In this document: positions 17,337-25,711 of the stretch, piece after piece
Layout: each line of letters starts with the position of its first letter
Position numbering within the stretch: the first letter of the stretch is position 1
DNA from: Pontibacterium sp049599735
GTDB taxonomy: Bacteria; Pseudomonadota; Gammaproteobacteria; Pseudomonadales; Balneatricaceae
NCBI GenBank assembly: GCA_049599735.1
Contig: JBMYOX010000005.1
Span: 1-64,000, forward strand
Direction of reading: 5' to 3'
Length of the DNA: 64,000 nt
Program-made: the position numbers and the translations under genes
The notes under the pieces: generated by a model
The model's input: the letters and a program-made list of their open reading frames with translations, nothing else
The model's database searches: none
Told to the model about the DNA's origin: nothing

Positions 17337-17345
17337 TGCTAATAT
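17337..17345 (+). promoter_or_regulatory. Candidate extended -10 promoter of serA
   Basis: TG-C-TAATAT gives an extended -10 element about 70 bp upstream of the serA start. No good -35 is seen at 17 bp. Weak, sequence-only inference. Confidence 0.3.
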
Positions 17346-17413
17346 AGCGCCCTTATTTTTAGGCCGATTGACCCGGCGGATCTATCCGCCCAACAGACGA
17401 GAGTTTGCAGAAG

Positions 17414-18646
17414 ATGAGCACAACCACTTCTCTTGAAAAAAGCAAAATTAAGATTCTGCTGCTGGAAGGCGTACACCAATCCGCCGTTGATACCCTCAAC
17501 GCACACGGCTACAGCAATATTGAAACCCTGAAAGGCGCATTGCCTGAAGCAGAGCTGATTGAAAAAGTGAAAGATGTTCACTTTATTGGCATCCGCTCCC
17601 GTACCCAGCTGACCGACAACGTCTTTGAAGCGGCTCAGAAACTGGTAGCGGTTGGCTGTTTCTGTATCGGTACCAACCAGGTTAATCTGGAAGCTGCCAC
17701 CACACGGGGTGTTGCGGTCTTTAATGCACCTTATTCAAACACCCGTTCTGTCGCTGAACTGGTGCTGGCAGAAGCGATTATTCTGCTGCGCGGTGTGGCT
17801 GAAAAAAATGCCAAAGCCCACCGGGGGGAATGGCAGAAATCAGCCGTAAACTCCTACGAAATTCGTGGCAAAAAACTGGGTATTGTTGGTTATGGCAGCA
17901 TCGGTTCTCAGTTAAGTGTGCTGGCTGAGTCCCTGGGCATGGAAGTTTTCTTCTATGACGTGGTAACTAAACTGCCACTGGGTAATGCCACACAGATTGG
18001 CTCTATGAAAGAATTGCTGGGCACCTGTGATGTAATTTCTTTACACGTACCTGAAACGGCTGCCACTCAGGATATGATGGGGGAAGTGCAGTTTTCCCAG
18101 ATGAAACCCGGTTCAATTTTCCTGAATGCTGCACGCGGTACTGTGGTTGTGATTGATGCGCTTTGTGATGCCCTGCGTGAAGGTCGTCTGCTTGGCGCTG
18201 CGGTTGACGTATTTCCGGTTGAACCACGCAGTAATAACGATGAGTTTATCTCACCGCTTCGTGAGTTTGATAACGTGATCCTGACACCACATGTCGGTGG
18301 CTCCACCATGGAAGCCCAGGAAAACATCGGCTATGAAGTGGCTGAAAAACTGGCGAAATACAGCGATAACGGCTCGTCCATCACATCGGTTAACTTCCCG
18401 GAAGTGGCGCTGCCGGAACATCCCAATGTTCACCGTCTGCTGCATGTACACCACAACGTACCGGGTGTGCTGACGGCAATCAACAGCACCTTTTCTGCCA
18501 ACAATATCAATATTTCCGGTCAGTATTTGCAAACCAACGACAAAGTCGGTTATGTGGTGATTGATGTAGAGGCGGAGTCATCTCAGATTGCTGTGGATAA
18601 AATCAAACAGATCGAAGGTACCATCCGCGTACGTCGCCTGTTCTGA
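17414..18646 (+). CDS. serA: D-3-phosphoglycerate dehydrogenase
   Basis: First step of serine synthesis: 3-phosphoglycerate to 3-phosphohydroxypyruvate with NAD+. 410 residues from ATG 17414, equal in length to E. coli SerA and with a similar N-terminus (MSTTTSLEKSKIKILLLEGVHQ in part). NAD-binding GYGSIG at 159-164, catalytic His293 in HVGGSTMEAQ, and a C-terminal ACT domain (about 337-410, VPGVLTAINSTFSANNINI) that binds serine for feedback inhibition. It sits alone between intergenic regions of more than 100 bp and is followed by a GC hairpin. Confidence 0.97.
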   Translation: MSTTTSLEKSKIKILLLEGVHQSAVDTLNAHGYSNIETLKGALPEAELIEKVKDVHFIGIRSRTQLTDNVFEAAQKLVAVGCFCIGTNQVNLEAATTRGVAVFNAPYSNTRSVAELVLAEAIILLRGVAEKNAKAHRGEWQKSAVNSYEIRGKKLGIVGYGSIGSQLSVLAESLGMEVFFYDVVTKLPLGNATQIGSMKELLGTCDVISLHVPETAATQDMMGEVQFSQMKPGSIFLNAARGTVVVIDALCDALREGRLLGAAVDVFPVEPRSNNDEFISPLREFDNVILTPHVGGSTMEAQENIGYEVAEKLAKYSDNGSSITSVNFPEVALPEHPNVHRLLHVHHNVPGVLTAINSTFSANNINISGQYLQTNDKVGYVVIDVEAESSQIAVDKIKQIEGTIRVRRLF

Positions 18647-18661
18647 TCACCTGCATTTCCT

Positions 18662-18682
18662 GCGGCCCGTATTTCGGGCCGC
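18662..18682. terminator. GC-rich hairpin after serA
   Basis: GCGGCCCG and CGGGCCGC form a perfect 8-bp stem with a 5-nt loop, 16 bp past the serA stop. Only a short CTTCC tract follows, so termination is likely but not certain. Confidence 0.45.
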
Positions 18683-18763
18683 CTTCCCCCGACCTGTCTA
18701 TACTTACCCCAGGCCCCGTTCTCAGACACCCTAAAACGTCCTCCAATAATAAGGAGATCTGTT

Positions 18764-19198
18764 ATGAACACAACCTGGGTACTCGTAACCGACAAAAGTT
18801 ATGCCCGTTTTTTTTCCGTCAACGGCCCCAGCAGTCCGCTGACCGAAGAAGACGAACTGAGCCATGAACAGAGTCGTCTGCGGGAACAACAACTTATCAG
18901 TGATGCCCCCGGCAGCAGTTCCGGCAACGCCGGTATGGGGAGACATCCTATGACCAAAGAAAATCAGGCCCGTCATAACGAAGCACAGCTTTTTGCACGG
19001 GCAATCAGCGATAAACTTGAAACTCTGCATCAGCAGGGACTAAGAAAGCTCTATGTGGTCAGCGACCCCGGCTTTTTGGGAATACTGCGTCAGGCAATAT
19101 CACCTCAGACAGGCGATCTGATAAAAAAAGAAATTGATAAAAATCTGACAGGATTTGCCGCAACTGACATCCGGAATCATCTGCCGCACTATCTGTAA
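18764..19198 (+). CDS. Host-attachment protein family (PF10116-like)
   Basis: 144-residue soluble protein of the 'required for attachment to host cells' family, named from a plant-associated bacterium; biochemical role unknown, with a fold resembling release-factor eRF1-like domains. Seen: the N-terminal TTWVLVTDKSYARFF, a central low-complexity Ser/Gly stretch and the C-terminal LYVVSDPGFLGILRQAI. A strong AAGGAGAT lies 7 bp before the ATG. No signal peptide. It is a single gene with no functional partner nearby, so the name should not be read as evidence of host interaction. Confidence 0.8.
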   Translation: MNTTWVLVTDKSYARFFSVNGPSSPLTEEDELSHEQSRLREQQLISDAPGSSSGNAGMGRHPMTKENQARHNEAQLFARAISDKLETLHQQGLRKLYVVSDPGFLGILRQAISPQTGDLIKKEIDKNLTGFAATDIRNHLPHYL

Positions 19199-19396
19199 TT
19201 ATGACAACAGCCGCCCTGAGAACGGTGTTCTTTTGCATTTTTACTGAATAATCAGGTAATAAAAGCAGATCCCGGGCTTTCATTCACCAACCGCCCGTAG
19301 TTTTATCAGCCCGTTGGCATCTTCTGCTTTATCCGGCCTCTTCACAACACACGCAAAAAGCCTTATTTTGATGACCTTCTCAGGAGGAGGTAAACA

Positions 19397-19810
19397 ATGT
19401 CTGATATTCAGGGTAAAAAAGTTTTTAGCTGTTTCCTGCCCGTACGCTGGGGTGATATGGATGCCTACGGGCATGTGAATAACGCACTTTATATGCGTTA
19501 TCTTGAAGAAGCCCGTGTGCAGTTGTTAGCTAAATCAGGCGCAACCATGGACGGCAAGGGAATTGACCCGGTTATTATCAATGTGGGCTGTACTTTTATG
19601 CGGCCTATCACCTACCCCGATACGGTGCGCATCGACTGCTACGTGGCAGAACCCGGCCGTTCGAGTTTTATGACCTACTACCGACTGTTCTCTGAAGCGG
19701 ATGCAGAAACACCGGTCAGTGAAGGTTACTCCAAAGTGGTATGGATGGATCATCAGACAGGGCGCTCTGTGCCTCTGCCCGACAGTATCCGGGCTTATCT
19801 CGAAAGCTGA
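19397..19810 (+). CDS. 4-hydroxybenzoyl-CoA thioesterase-family (hotdog) acyl-CoA thioesterase
   Basis: 137-residue hotdog-fold thioesterase. The motif RWGDMDAYGHVNNALYMRY (17-35) contains the catalytic-type Asp22 and HVNN of the YbgC/FadM class. Such enzymes hydrolyse acyl-CoA thioesters in the cytosol; the natural substrate cannot be inferred. A strong AGGAGGAGG lies just upstream of the ATG. It is flanked by about 190-bp non-coding gaps and is probably monocistronic. Confidence 0.87.
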   Translation: MSDIQGKKVFSCFLPVRWGDMDAYGHVNNALYMRYLEEARVQLLAKSGATMDGKGIDPVIINVGCTFMRPITYPDTVRIDCYVAEPGRSSFMTYYRLFSEADAETPVSEGYSKVVWMDHQTGRSVPLPDSIRAYLES

Positions 19811-19910
19811 CTTTTAATTATAGCCACAGGCCTGATACTCACTACCCATCTCTCTCATACTTTAGGCGGGAAGGGGGCGACAGGAGAGGTCATTTCGGCT
19901 AATGTCGCAA

Positions 19911-19928
19911 TGCACAAACCTATGTGCA
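19911..19928 (+). promoter_or_regulatory. Inverted repeat upstream of glcB, candidate operator
   Basis: TGCACA and TGTGCA form a perfect 6-bp inverted repeat with a 6-bp spacer, about 75 bp upstream of the glcB ATG. The TGCACAAA unit also recurs as a direct repeat at 19925. It could bind a regulator of glyoxylate metabolism; no protein is assigned. Confidence 0.4.
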
Positions 19929-20003
19929 CAAAGTTTAGTCAAAATACGGTTCGCGGCTGCCTCGCTCCGGAACCGATCTACTACATAACTGGGGCAATAC
20001 ATT

Positions 20004-22181
20004 ATGAGTCAAAGGGTACAGTCCGGCGGTCTGCAGGTCGCTGAGGATCTATACAATTTCATTAACAACGAAGCACTGCCGGATACCGGTGTTGAAGCCG
20101 GTCAGTTCTGGTCCGCTTTCGATGCAATTATTCACGACCTTGCACCAAAAAATCGTGAATTGCTGGCAAAACGCGATGCGATTCAGGCACAAATAGACAG
20201 CTGGCACAAAGCACGTCAGGGTCAGGCTTTTGATCTGGAAGCTTACAAAGCATTCCTGACCGAAATTGACTACCTGCTGCCCGAAGGCGACGACTTCAGC
20301 GCAGAAACCAGCAATGTTGATCCGGAAATGGCCACCATGGCCGGCCCTCAGCTGGTCGTACCTGTTATGAACGCACGTTTTGCACTTAATGCTGCGAACG
20401 CACGCTGGGGCAGTCTTTATGACTCCCTGTACGGTACCGATGCAATCTCCGATGAAGGTGGTGCTGAAAAAACTGCCGCTTATAATCCGGCCCGTGGCGC
20501 GAAGGTTATTGAATTCGCCCGCAACTTCCTTAATGAAGCGGCCCCGCTGGCCAAGGGTTGCCACAAGGATTCCGCAGGTTACAGCATTAAAGATGGCGCT
20601 CTGCTTGTTGCGATGCGCGATGGCAGCGAAACTACGCTGGCTGACGCAGAGAAACTGATCGGTTATACCGGTACTGAAGCAGCCCCTGGCTCTATCCTGT
20701 TTATCAATAATGGCCTGCACTTCGAACTACAGATCGATCGCAGCAGCCAGATTGGCCAGGAAGATGCGGCCGGTATTAAAGATATCCAGATGGAATCGGC
20801 TCTGACCACCATCATGGACTGCGAAGATTCCGTTGCAGCCGTGGATGCGGCTGACAAGATCCTGGCTTACCGTAACTGGCTGGGCCTGATGAAAGGCACA
20901 CTGACTGAAGAAGTCAGCAAAGGTGGCAAAACCTTTACCCGCACCATCAATGCTGACCGAAACTTCACTGCACTGGACGGCGCTGAACTAAGCCTGAAAG
21001 GCCGCAGCCTGATGTTTGTGCGTAACGTCGGTCATCTGATGACTAACGGCGCAATCATCGACAAAGACGGCAATGAAGTGCCTGAAGGCATCATGGATGC
21101 CATGGTAACTTCGCTGATCTCTGTACATGACCTGAAAGGCAACGGCCCGTACAGCAATACCACAACCGGTTCTATGTACATCGTTAAGCCTAAGATGCAC
21201 GGCCCTGAAGAAGTGGCTTTTGCAAATGTACTCTTTGGTCGCGTGGAAACGGCACTGGGCCTGGCACCACTTACCCTGAAAATGGGTATTATGGATGAAG
21301 AGCGTCGCACCACGGTTAACCTGAAAGAATGTATCCGTGCCGCTAAAGAGCGTGTGGTCTTTATTAACACAGGTTTCCTCGACCGTACCGGTGACGAAAT
21401 CCATACGTCTATGGAAGCAGGCCCAATGATCCGCAAAGGGGATATGAAAGCCTCTGCCTGGATTGGTGCTTACGAGAACTGGAACGTGGATAACGGCCTG
21501 GCCTGCGGCTTGAGCGGTCGTGCTCAGATCGGTAAAGGCATGTGGCCGATTCCGGATCAGATGGCAAATATGCTGGATGTGAAGATCGGGCACCCGCTGT
21601 CCGGTGCAAACACCGCATGGGTTCCTTCTCCAACGGCTGCCACATTACACGCCCTGCACTATCACAAGGTTGACGTTTTTGCCCGCCAGGACGAAATCAA
21701 ATCCCGTGACCGTGCCAGCCTGGACGCTATCCTGACCATTCCGGTTGAAGCTAACCCGAACTGGTCTGCTGACGAAATCCAGAACGAACTGGACAACAAT
21801 GCCCAGGGTATTCTGGGTTATGTTGTACGCTGGGTGGATGCCGGTGTAGGTTGCTCTAAAGTGCCTGATATCAATGATGTGGGCCTGATGGAAGACCGCG
21901 CAACACTGCGTATCTCCAGCCAGCATATCGCCAACTGGTTACACCACGGTATCTGTTCTGAAGACCAGGTAATGGAAACGCTGAAACGTATGGCAGCTGT
22001 GGTTGATCGCCAGAACGAAGCAGACCCAACCTACCGTCCGATGGCAACTGACTTTGAAGGCAGCGTTGCCTTCCAGGCCGCTTGTGAGCTGGTTATCGAA
22101 GGCTGTAAACAGCCTAACGGTTATACCGAACCGGTATTGCACCGTCGCCGGTTGGAAGCCAAAGCTAAGTTTGGCGGTTAA
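20004..22181 (+). CDS. glcB: Malate synthase G
   Basis: Condenses glyoxylate with acetyl-CoA to malate. 725 residues, the length of the monomeric G isoform rather than the about 530-residue A isoform. Family blocks: TIMDCEDSVAAVDAADK, SLMFVRNVGHLMTN, and LDRTGDEIHTSMEAGP with Asp460. No isocitrate lyase lies next to it, so in this window it would serve glyoxylate assimilation or the glyoxylate shunt with an unlinked aceA. It is followed by a strong terminator and converges on fba. Confidence 0.97.
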   Translation: MSQRVQSGGLQVAEDLYNFINNEALPDTGVEAGQFWSAFDAIIHDLAPKNRELLAKRDAIQAQIDSWHKARQGQAFDLEAYKAFLTEIDYLLPEGDDFSAETSNVDPEMATMAGPQLVVPVMNARFALNAANARWGSLYDSLYGTDAISDEGGAEKTAAYNPARGAKVIEFARNFLNEAAPLAKGCHKDSAGYSIKDGALLVAMRDGSETTLADAEKLIGYTGTEAAPGSILFINNGLHFELQIDRSSQIGQEDAAGIKDIQMESALTTIMDCEDSVAAVDAADKILAYRNWLGLMKGTLTEEVSKGGKTFTRTINADRNFTALDGAELSLKGRSLMFVRNVGHLMTNGAIIDKDGNEVPEGIMDAMVTSLISVHDLKGNGPYSNTTTGSMYIVKPKMHGPEEVAFANVLFGRVETALGLAPLTLKMGIMDEERRTTVNLKECIRAAKERVVFINTGFLDRTGDEIHTSMEAGPMIRKGDMKASAWIGAYENWNVDNGLACGLSGRAQIGKGMWPIPDQMANMLDVKIGHPLSGANTAWVPSPTAATLHALHYHKVDVFARQDEIKSRDRASLDAILTIPVEANPNWSADEIQNELDNNAQGILGYVVRWVDAGVGCSKVPDINDVGLMEDRATLRISSQHIANWLHHGICSEDQVMETLKRMAAVVDRQNEADPTYRPMATDFEGSVAFQAACELVIEGCKQPNGYTEPVLHRRRLEAKAKFGG

Positions 22182-22196
22182 TTCCCGCTGATAAAC

Positions 22197-22224
22197 AAAA
22201 ACCGCGCTCAGCGCGGTTTTTTTT
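22197..22224 (+). terminator. Terminator of glcB
   Basis: ACCGCGC and GCGCGGT stem with a TCA loop, preceded by four A and followed by at least seven T. It starts 16 bp after the glcB stop. Confidence 0.85.
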
Positions 22225-22240
22225 ATTTTACGTATCAATA

Positions 22241-22269
22241 AAAAAGGCGACCCGGTGGGTCGCCTTTTT
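22241..22269. terminator. Terminator between convergent glcB and fba
   Basis: A perfect 13-bp stem, AAAAAGGCGACCC with GGGTCGCCTTTTT, and a 3-nt loop. The A/T ends make it bidirectional. It lies 17 bp beyond the fba stop and ends the leftward carbon-metabolism cluster. Confidence 0.85.
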
Positions 22270-22286
22270 ACAATATCGGCCGTCAA

Positions 22287-23339
22287 TCAGCTCAGTTTGC
22301 CTGACTCGTACTGTGCCGCCATATCTTCCAGAGAGATCGCGGTGATCTTAGACGCATGACCTGCAGCACCAAACGCTTCGTAACGGGCAACACAAATATC
22401 ACTCATCGCATCGATGGTTTTCTTCAGGTATTTACGCGGATCAAACTCAGCCGGGTTTTCCGCCATAAAGCGACGGATAGCACCGGTAGAGGCCAGACGC
22501 AGGTCAGTATCGATGTTGACCTTACGCACACCGTGTTTAATGCCTTCAGCAATCTGCTCAACCGGTACACCGTAGGTTTCCGGAATAGCGCCGCCAAATT
22601 CATTGATGATCGCCAGCCATTCCTGAGGCACCGAAGAGGAGCCGTGCATTACCAGATGGGTATTAGGAATGCTTTCATGGATCGCTTTAATACGATCAAT
22701 GGCCAGAATATCGCCGGTTGGCGGGCGGGTAAATTTATAAGCACCATGAGAGGTACCACAAGCGATTGCCAGGGCATCAACACCGGTTTTAGCCACAAAA
22801 TCTTTAGCTTCATCAGGGTCAGTCAGCATCTGGTCGTGAGACAGAATACCTTCAGCACCGACACCATCTTCTTCACCGGCCTGACCGGTTTCCAGGGAAC
22901 CCAGGCAACCCAGTTCACCTTCAACAGACACGCCGCAGGCATGTGCCATTTCAACCGTACGACGGGTTACGTCTACGTTGTATTCATAGCTGGACGGGGT
23001 TTTGCCGTCTTCCATCAAAGAGCCGTCCATCATCACCGATGAGAAGCCCATGGCAATAGAGCGCTGGTTAATGGCAGGTGAAGTCCCGTGATCCTGGTGC
23101 ATGCACACAGGAATATGCGGAAACTCAGCAATCGCCGCTAAGATCATATGACGCAGGAAGTTGGAACCCGCATATTTACGTGCACCTGCAGAAGCCTGAA
23201 CAATCACCGGAGAGTTGGTTCTGTCAGCCGCTTCCATAATGGCACGCATCTGCTCCAGGTTGTTAACGTTGTACGCCGGGATACCGTAGCCGTATTCGGC
23301 AGCGTGATCCAGCAACTGACGCATAGAGATCAAAGCCAT
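22287..23339 (-). CDS. fba: Class II fructose-1,6-bisphosphate aldolase
   Basis: Zinc aldolase of glycolysis, gluconeogenesis and the Calvin-type sugar interconversions. 350 residues of the class IIB type: ISMRQLLDHAAEYGYGIPAY (5-24), catalytic/zinc segment HQDHGTS with Asp83 and His84, EGELGCLGSLETG, and HGSSSVPQEW. It is the last gene of the tkt-epd-pgk-fba cluster, 94 bp after pgk, and is followed by a strong terminator. Confidence 0.97.
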   Translation of the reverse strand: MALISMRQLLDHAAEYGYGIPAYNVNNLEQMRAIMEAADRTNSPVIVQASAGARKYAGSNFLRHMILAAIAEFPHIPVCMHQDHGTSPAINQRSIAMGFSSVMMDGSLMEDGKTPSSYEYNVDVTRRTVEMAHACGVSVEGELGCLGSLETGQAGEEDGVGAEGILSHDQMLTDPDEAKDFVAKTGVDALAIACGTSHGAYKFTRPPTGDILAIDRIKAIHESIPNTHLVMHGSSSVPQEWLAIINEFGGAIPETYGVPVEQIAEGIKHGVRKVNIDTDLRLASTGAIRRFMAENPAEFDPRKYLKKTIDAMSDICVARYEAFGAAGHASKITAISLEDMAAQYESGKLS

Positions 23340-23433
23340 GTTTAAGAACCTCTGAAAAATTTGCTAATTATTTATGTACCACCCTGCGCCAACAGGGGCA
23401 TCACCTTTGTGACACCCCGGCACCAGGGAGATA

Positions 23434-24600
23434 TTACTGAGCTGCGCGTTCTTCTAATACAGCAACCGCAGGCAATACTTTTCCTTCCACAAACTCAAGG
23501 AACGCACCGCCACCGGTAGAAATATAAGAGACTTTATCTGCAATATCGTACTTATCCACGGCTGCCAGCGTATCACCACCACCGGCGATGGAGAAACCGT
23601 TGTTCTCTGCAATCGCCATTGAAATAGCCTTAGTGCCTTCGCCGAACTGGTCAAACTCAAACACACCCACAGGGCCATTCCAGATAATAGTACCGGCATC
23701 TTTTAACATGGCCGCCAGCGCTTTAGCAGACTCGGGGCCAATATCCAGAATCATTTCATCCTCGGCCACATCATCTGCAGATTTAATCACCGCTTCTGCG
23801 GATTCGGAGAATTCTTTAGCCACAACCACGTCAACCGGAATAGGCACATTAACCTTTTCCATCAGTGCTTTTGCCTGTGGCACCAAATCCTGCTCGTAGA
23901 GAGACTTACCCACCGGCTTACCGGCTGCGGCCAGGAAAGTATTGGCAATACCACCACCAACAATCAACTGATCCACTTTATCCGACAGGGATTCAAGCAC
24001 CGTTAGTTTAGTAGAAACTTTAGAACCGCCTACAATCGCGGTCATAGGCTTGACCGGCGCATCCAGTGCTTTTGCCAGGGCATCCAGCTCACCCGCCAGT
24101 AGCGGGCCTGCACAGGCAACCGGTGCAAACTGAGCAACACCGTGGGTAGAACCCTGGGCACGGTGTGCTGTACCAAAAGCATCCATTACAAACACATCAC
24201 AAAGTGCTGCCATTTGTTTGGAAAGTGCTTCATTATTTTTCTTTTCGCCCGCATTAAAGCGCACGTTTTCAAGTAATACCAATTCACCTTCAGCGACGTC
24301 AAAGTCACCCGCCAGCCAGTCTTTAATCAGCGGCACAGGGCGTTGCAGCAAGCCGGAGATATGATCAGCCACAGGGGCCAGTGAAAATTTCTCTTCGTAC
24401 TCACCTTCTGTCGGGCGCCCCAGGTGGGACATTACCATGACTTTGGCACCGGCTTTTAATGCCAGCTCAATGGTTGGCAGTGACGCCCGGATACGGGCAT
24501 CGGAGGTTACCTGTCCATCCTTGACCGGGACGTTGAGGTCTTCACGGATCAGTACGCGTTTACCGCTCAGATCCAGATCTGTCATCTTCAGTACGCTCAT
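23434..24600 (-). CDS. pgk: Phosphoglycerate kinase
   Basis: Reversible phosphate transfer between 1,3-bisphosphoglycerate and ADP. 388 residues. N-terminal substrate domain with RVLIREDLNVPVKDGQ and SHLGRPTEGE; C-terminal nucleotide domain with IVGGSKVSTKLTVLESL, WNGPVGVFEFDQF and SIAGGGDTLAAV plus YISTGGGAFLEF. It is 38 bp downstream of epd. The epd-pgk-fba order is a widespread gammaproteobacterial arrangement. Confidence 0.98.
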   Translation of the reverse strand: MSVLKMTDLDLSGKRVLIREDLNVPVKDGQVTSDARIRASLPTIELALKAGAKVMVMSHLGRPTEGEYEEKFSLAPVADHISGLLQRPVPLIKDWLAGDFDVAEGELVLLENVRFNAGEKKNNEALSKQMAALCDVFVMDAFGTAHRAQGSTHGVAQFAPVACAGPLLAGELDALAKALDAPVKPMTAIVGGSKVSTKLTVLESLSDKVDQLIVGGGIANTFLAAAGKPVGKSLYEQDLVPQAKALMEKVNVPIPVDVVVAKEFSESAEAVIKSADDVAEDEMILDIGPESAKALAAMLKDAGTIIWNGPVGVFEFDQFGEGTKAISMAIAENNGFSIAGGGDTLAAVDKYDIADKVSYISTGGGAFLEFVEGKVLPAVAVLEERAAQ

Positions 24601-24638
24601 TAACCTGTCCTAATTTATTCATATGTAAAAATTTTAAA

Positions 24639-25658
24639 TCAGCGTGGCAACTGTAACCAGTGCCTGCTTACATCCAGCATCCGGTTTGCAAAACCCCACT
24701 CATTATCAAACCAGCACAGCAGCTTTATCAGAGAGCCACCCGATACCCGGGTTTGGGTACCATCAACCACACCGGAACGGGGGTCACGATTAAAGTCTAC
24801 TGAAGCATGAGGCTCTTCGGTATAACCTAATAGTCCCTGCAAAGGCCCCTTGGCAGCCTGCTGAAAAATTGCGTTAACCTGTGCCTGTGTAGTGGTGGTT
24901 CTGACGTTAATCGACAAGTCCATCAATGACACATTTATGGTTGGCACACGTAAATGCAGACATTCAAAATGTTGAGCCAACTGAGGCAATAACCGATCTA
25001 TACCCCGGCTCAACCCGGTATCCACCGGGATAATGGAGTGCAGTGCACTGCGTGTCAGCCGCAGATCGGTCTGATGATAGCTGTCGATCACCGGCTGATC
25101 GTTCATCGCCGAATGGATGGTGGTTGTCACACCGTGCTCGATACCCAGCGCCTGATCCAGCAAGCTCAGCACCGGCACTACACAATTGGTGGTACAGGAT
25201 GCCGCTGACACCACCTGATGCTCCGCTTTTAACAAAGACTGATTCAGGCCATAAACAATCGTGGCGTCCACCTCATCGGTGGCGGGCTGAGAAAATAGTA
25301 ATTTTCCGGCACCCGCCTGCAAATGTTGTTCAGCTATCTGTCGTTCTTTAAAGGCACCTGAGCATTCCAGCACCAGATCAATACCCAGCTCACCCCAGGG
25401 CAGTTGTGCGGGATCGGGCTGGTTTAACACCAGTATCCGGTCGCCATTCACCTTCAGGTGTGTGCCGTCATGATCTACTTCAACGGGAAAACGCCCATGC
25501 GTGGTATCATAACGAGTCAGATAAGTCACAGTATCAATGTCTGATAATTCATTCAGCGCCACGACTTCCAGCACATCCCGATAGCCACTTTCATAGATAG
25601 CTCTCAGCACACACTGGCCAATACGGCCATAACCATTGATAGCAACACGATAGGTCAT
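24639..25658 (-). CDS. epd: D-erythrose-4-phosphate dehydrogenase
   Basis: GAPDH-like NAD-dependent enzyme making 4-phosphoerythronate for pyridoxal phosphate synthesis. 339 residues: INGYGRIGQCVLRA nucleotide-binding start, catalytic Cys155 in AASCTTNC and His182 in HSAMNDQPV, the last being the Epd-type variant rather than the GAPDH block. Position between tkt and pgk also favours Epd. It could retain some glyceraldehyde-3-phosphate activity; no separate gap gene is in the window. Confidence 0.93.
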   Translation of the reverse strand: MTYRVAINGYGRIGQCVLRAIYESGYRDVLEVVALNELSDIDTVTYLTRYDTTHGRFPVEVDHDGTHLKVNGDRILVLNQPDPAQLPWGELGIDLVLECSGAFKERQIAEQHLQAGAGKLLFSQPATDEVDATIVYGLNQSLLKAEHQVVSAASCTTNCVVPVLSLLDQALGIEHGVTTTIHSAMNDQPVIDSYHQTDLRLTRSALHSIIPVDTGLSRGIDRLLPQLAQHFECLHLRVPTINVSLMDLSINVRTTTTQAQVNAIFQQAAKGPLQGLLGYTEEPHASVDFNRDPRSGVVDGTQTRVSGGSLIKLLCWFDNEWGFANRMLDVSRHWLQLPR

Positions 25659-25676
25659 TAATAAAGCTCAATCGAT

Positions 25677-25701
25677 CAGGGACGGAATTTTCCCGTCCCT
25701 G
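25677..25701. repeat. Hairpin between tkt and epd
   Basis: CAGGGACGG and CCGTCCCTG form a perfect 9-bp stem around a 7-nt loop in the 53-bp tkt-epd gap. No T-run follows on the minus strand, so it is more likely an attenuating or mRNA-processing hairpin than a full terminator. Confidence 0.5.
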
Positions 25702-25711
25702 TTTCAGGCGA

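Noticed and set aside
20049..20720. 223-residue minus-strand open frame inside glcB
   Set aside because: Antisense to malate synthase G, no ribosome-binding site or domain.
22356..23042. 228-residue plus-strand open frame opposite fba
   Set aside because: Antisense to the class II aldolase; composition is that of a complementary frame.
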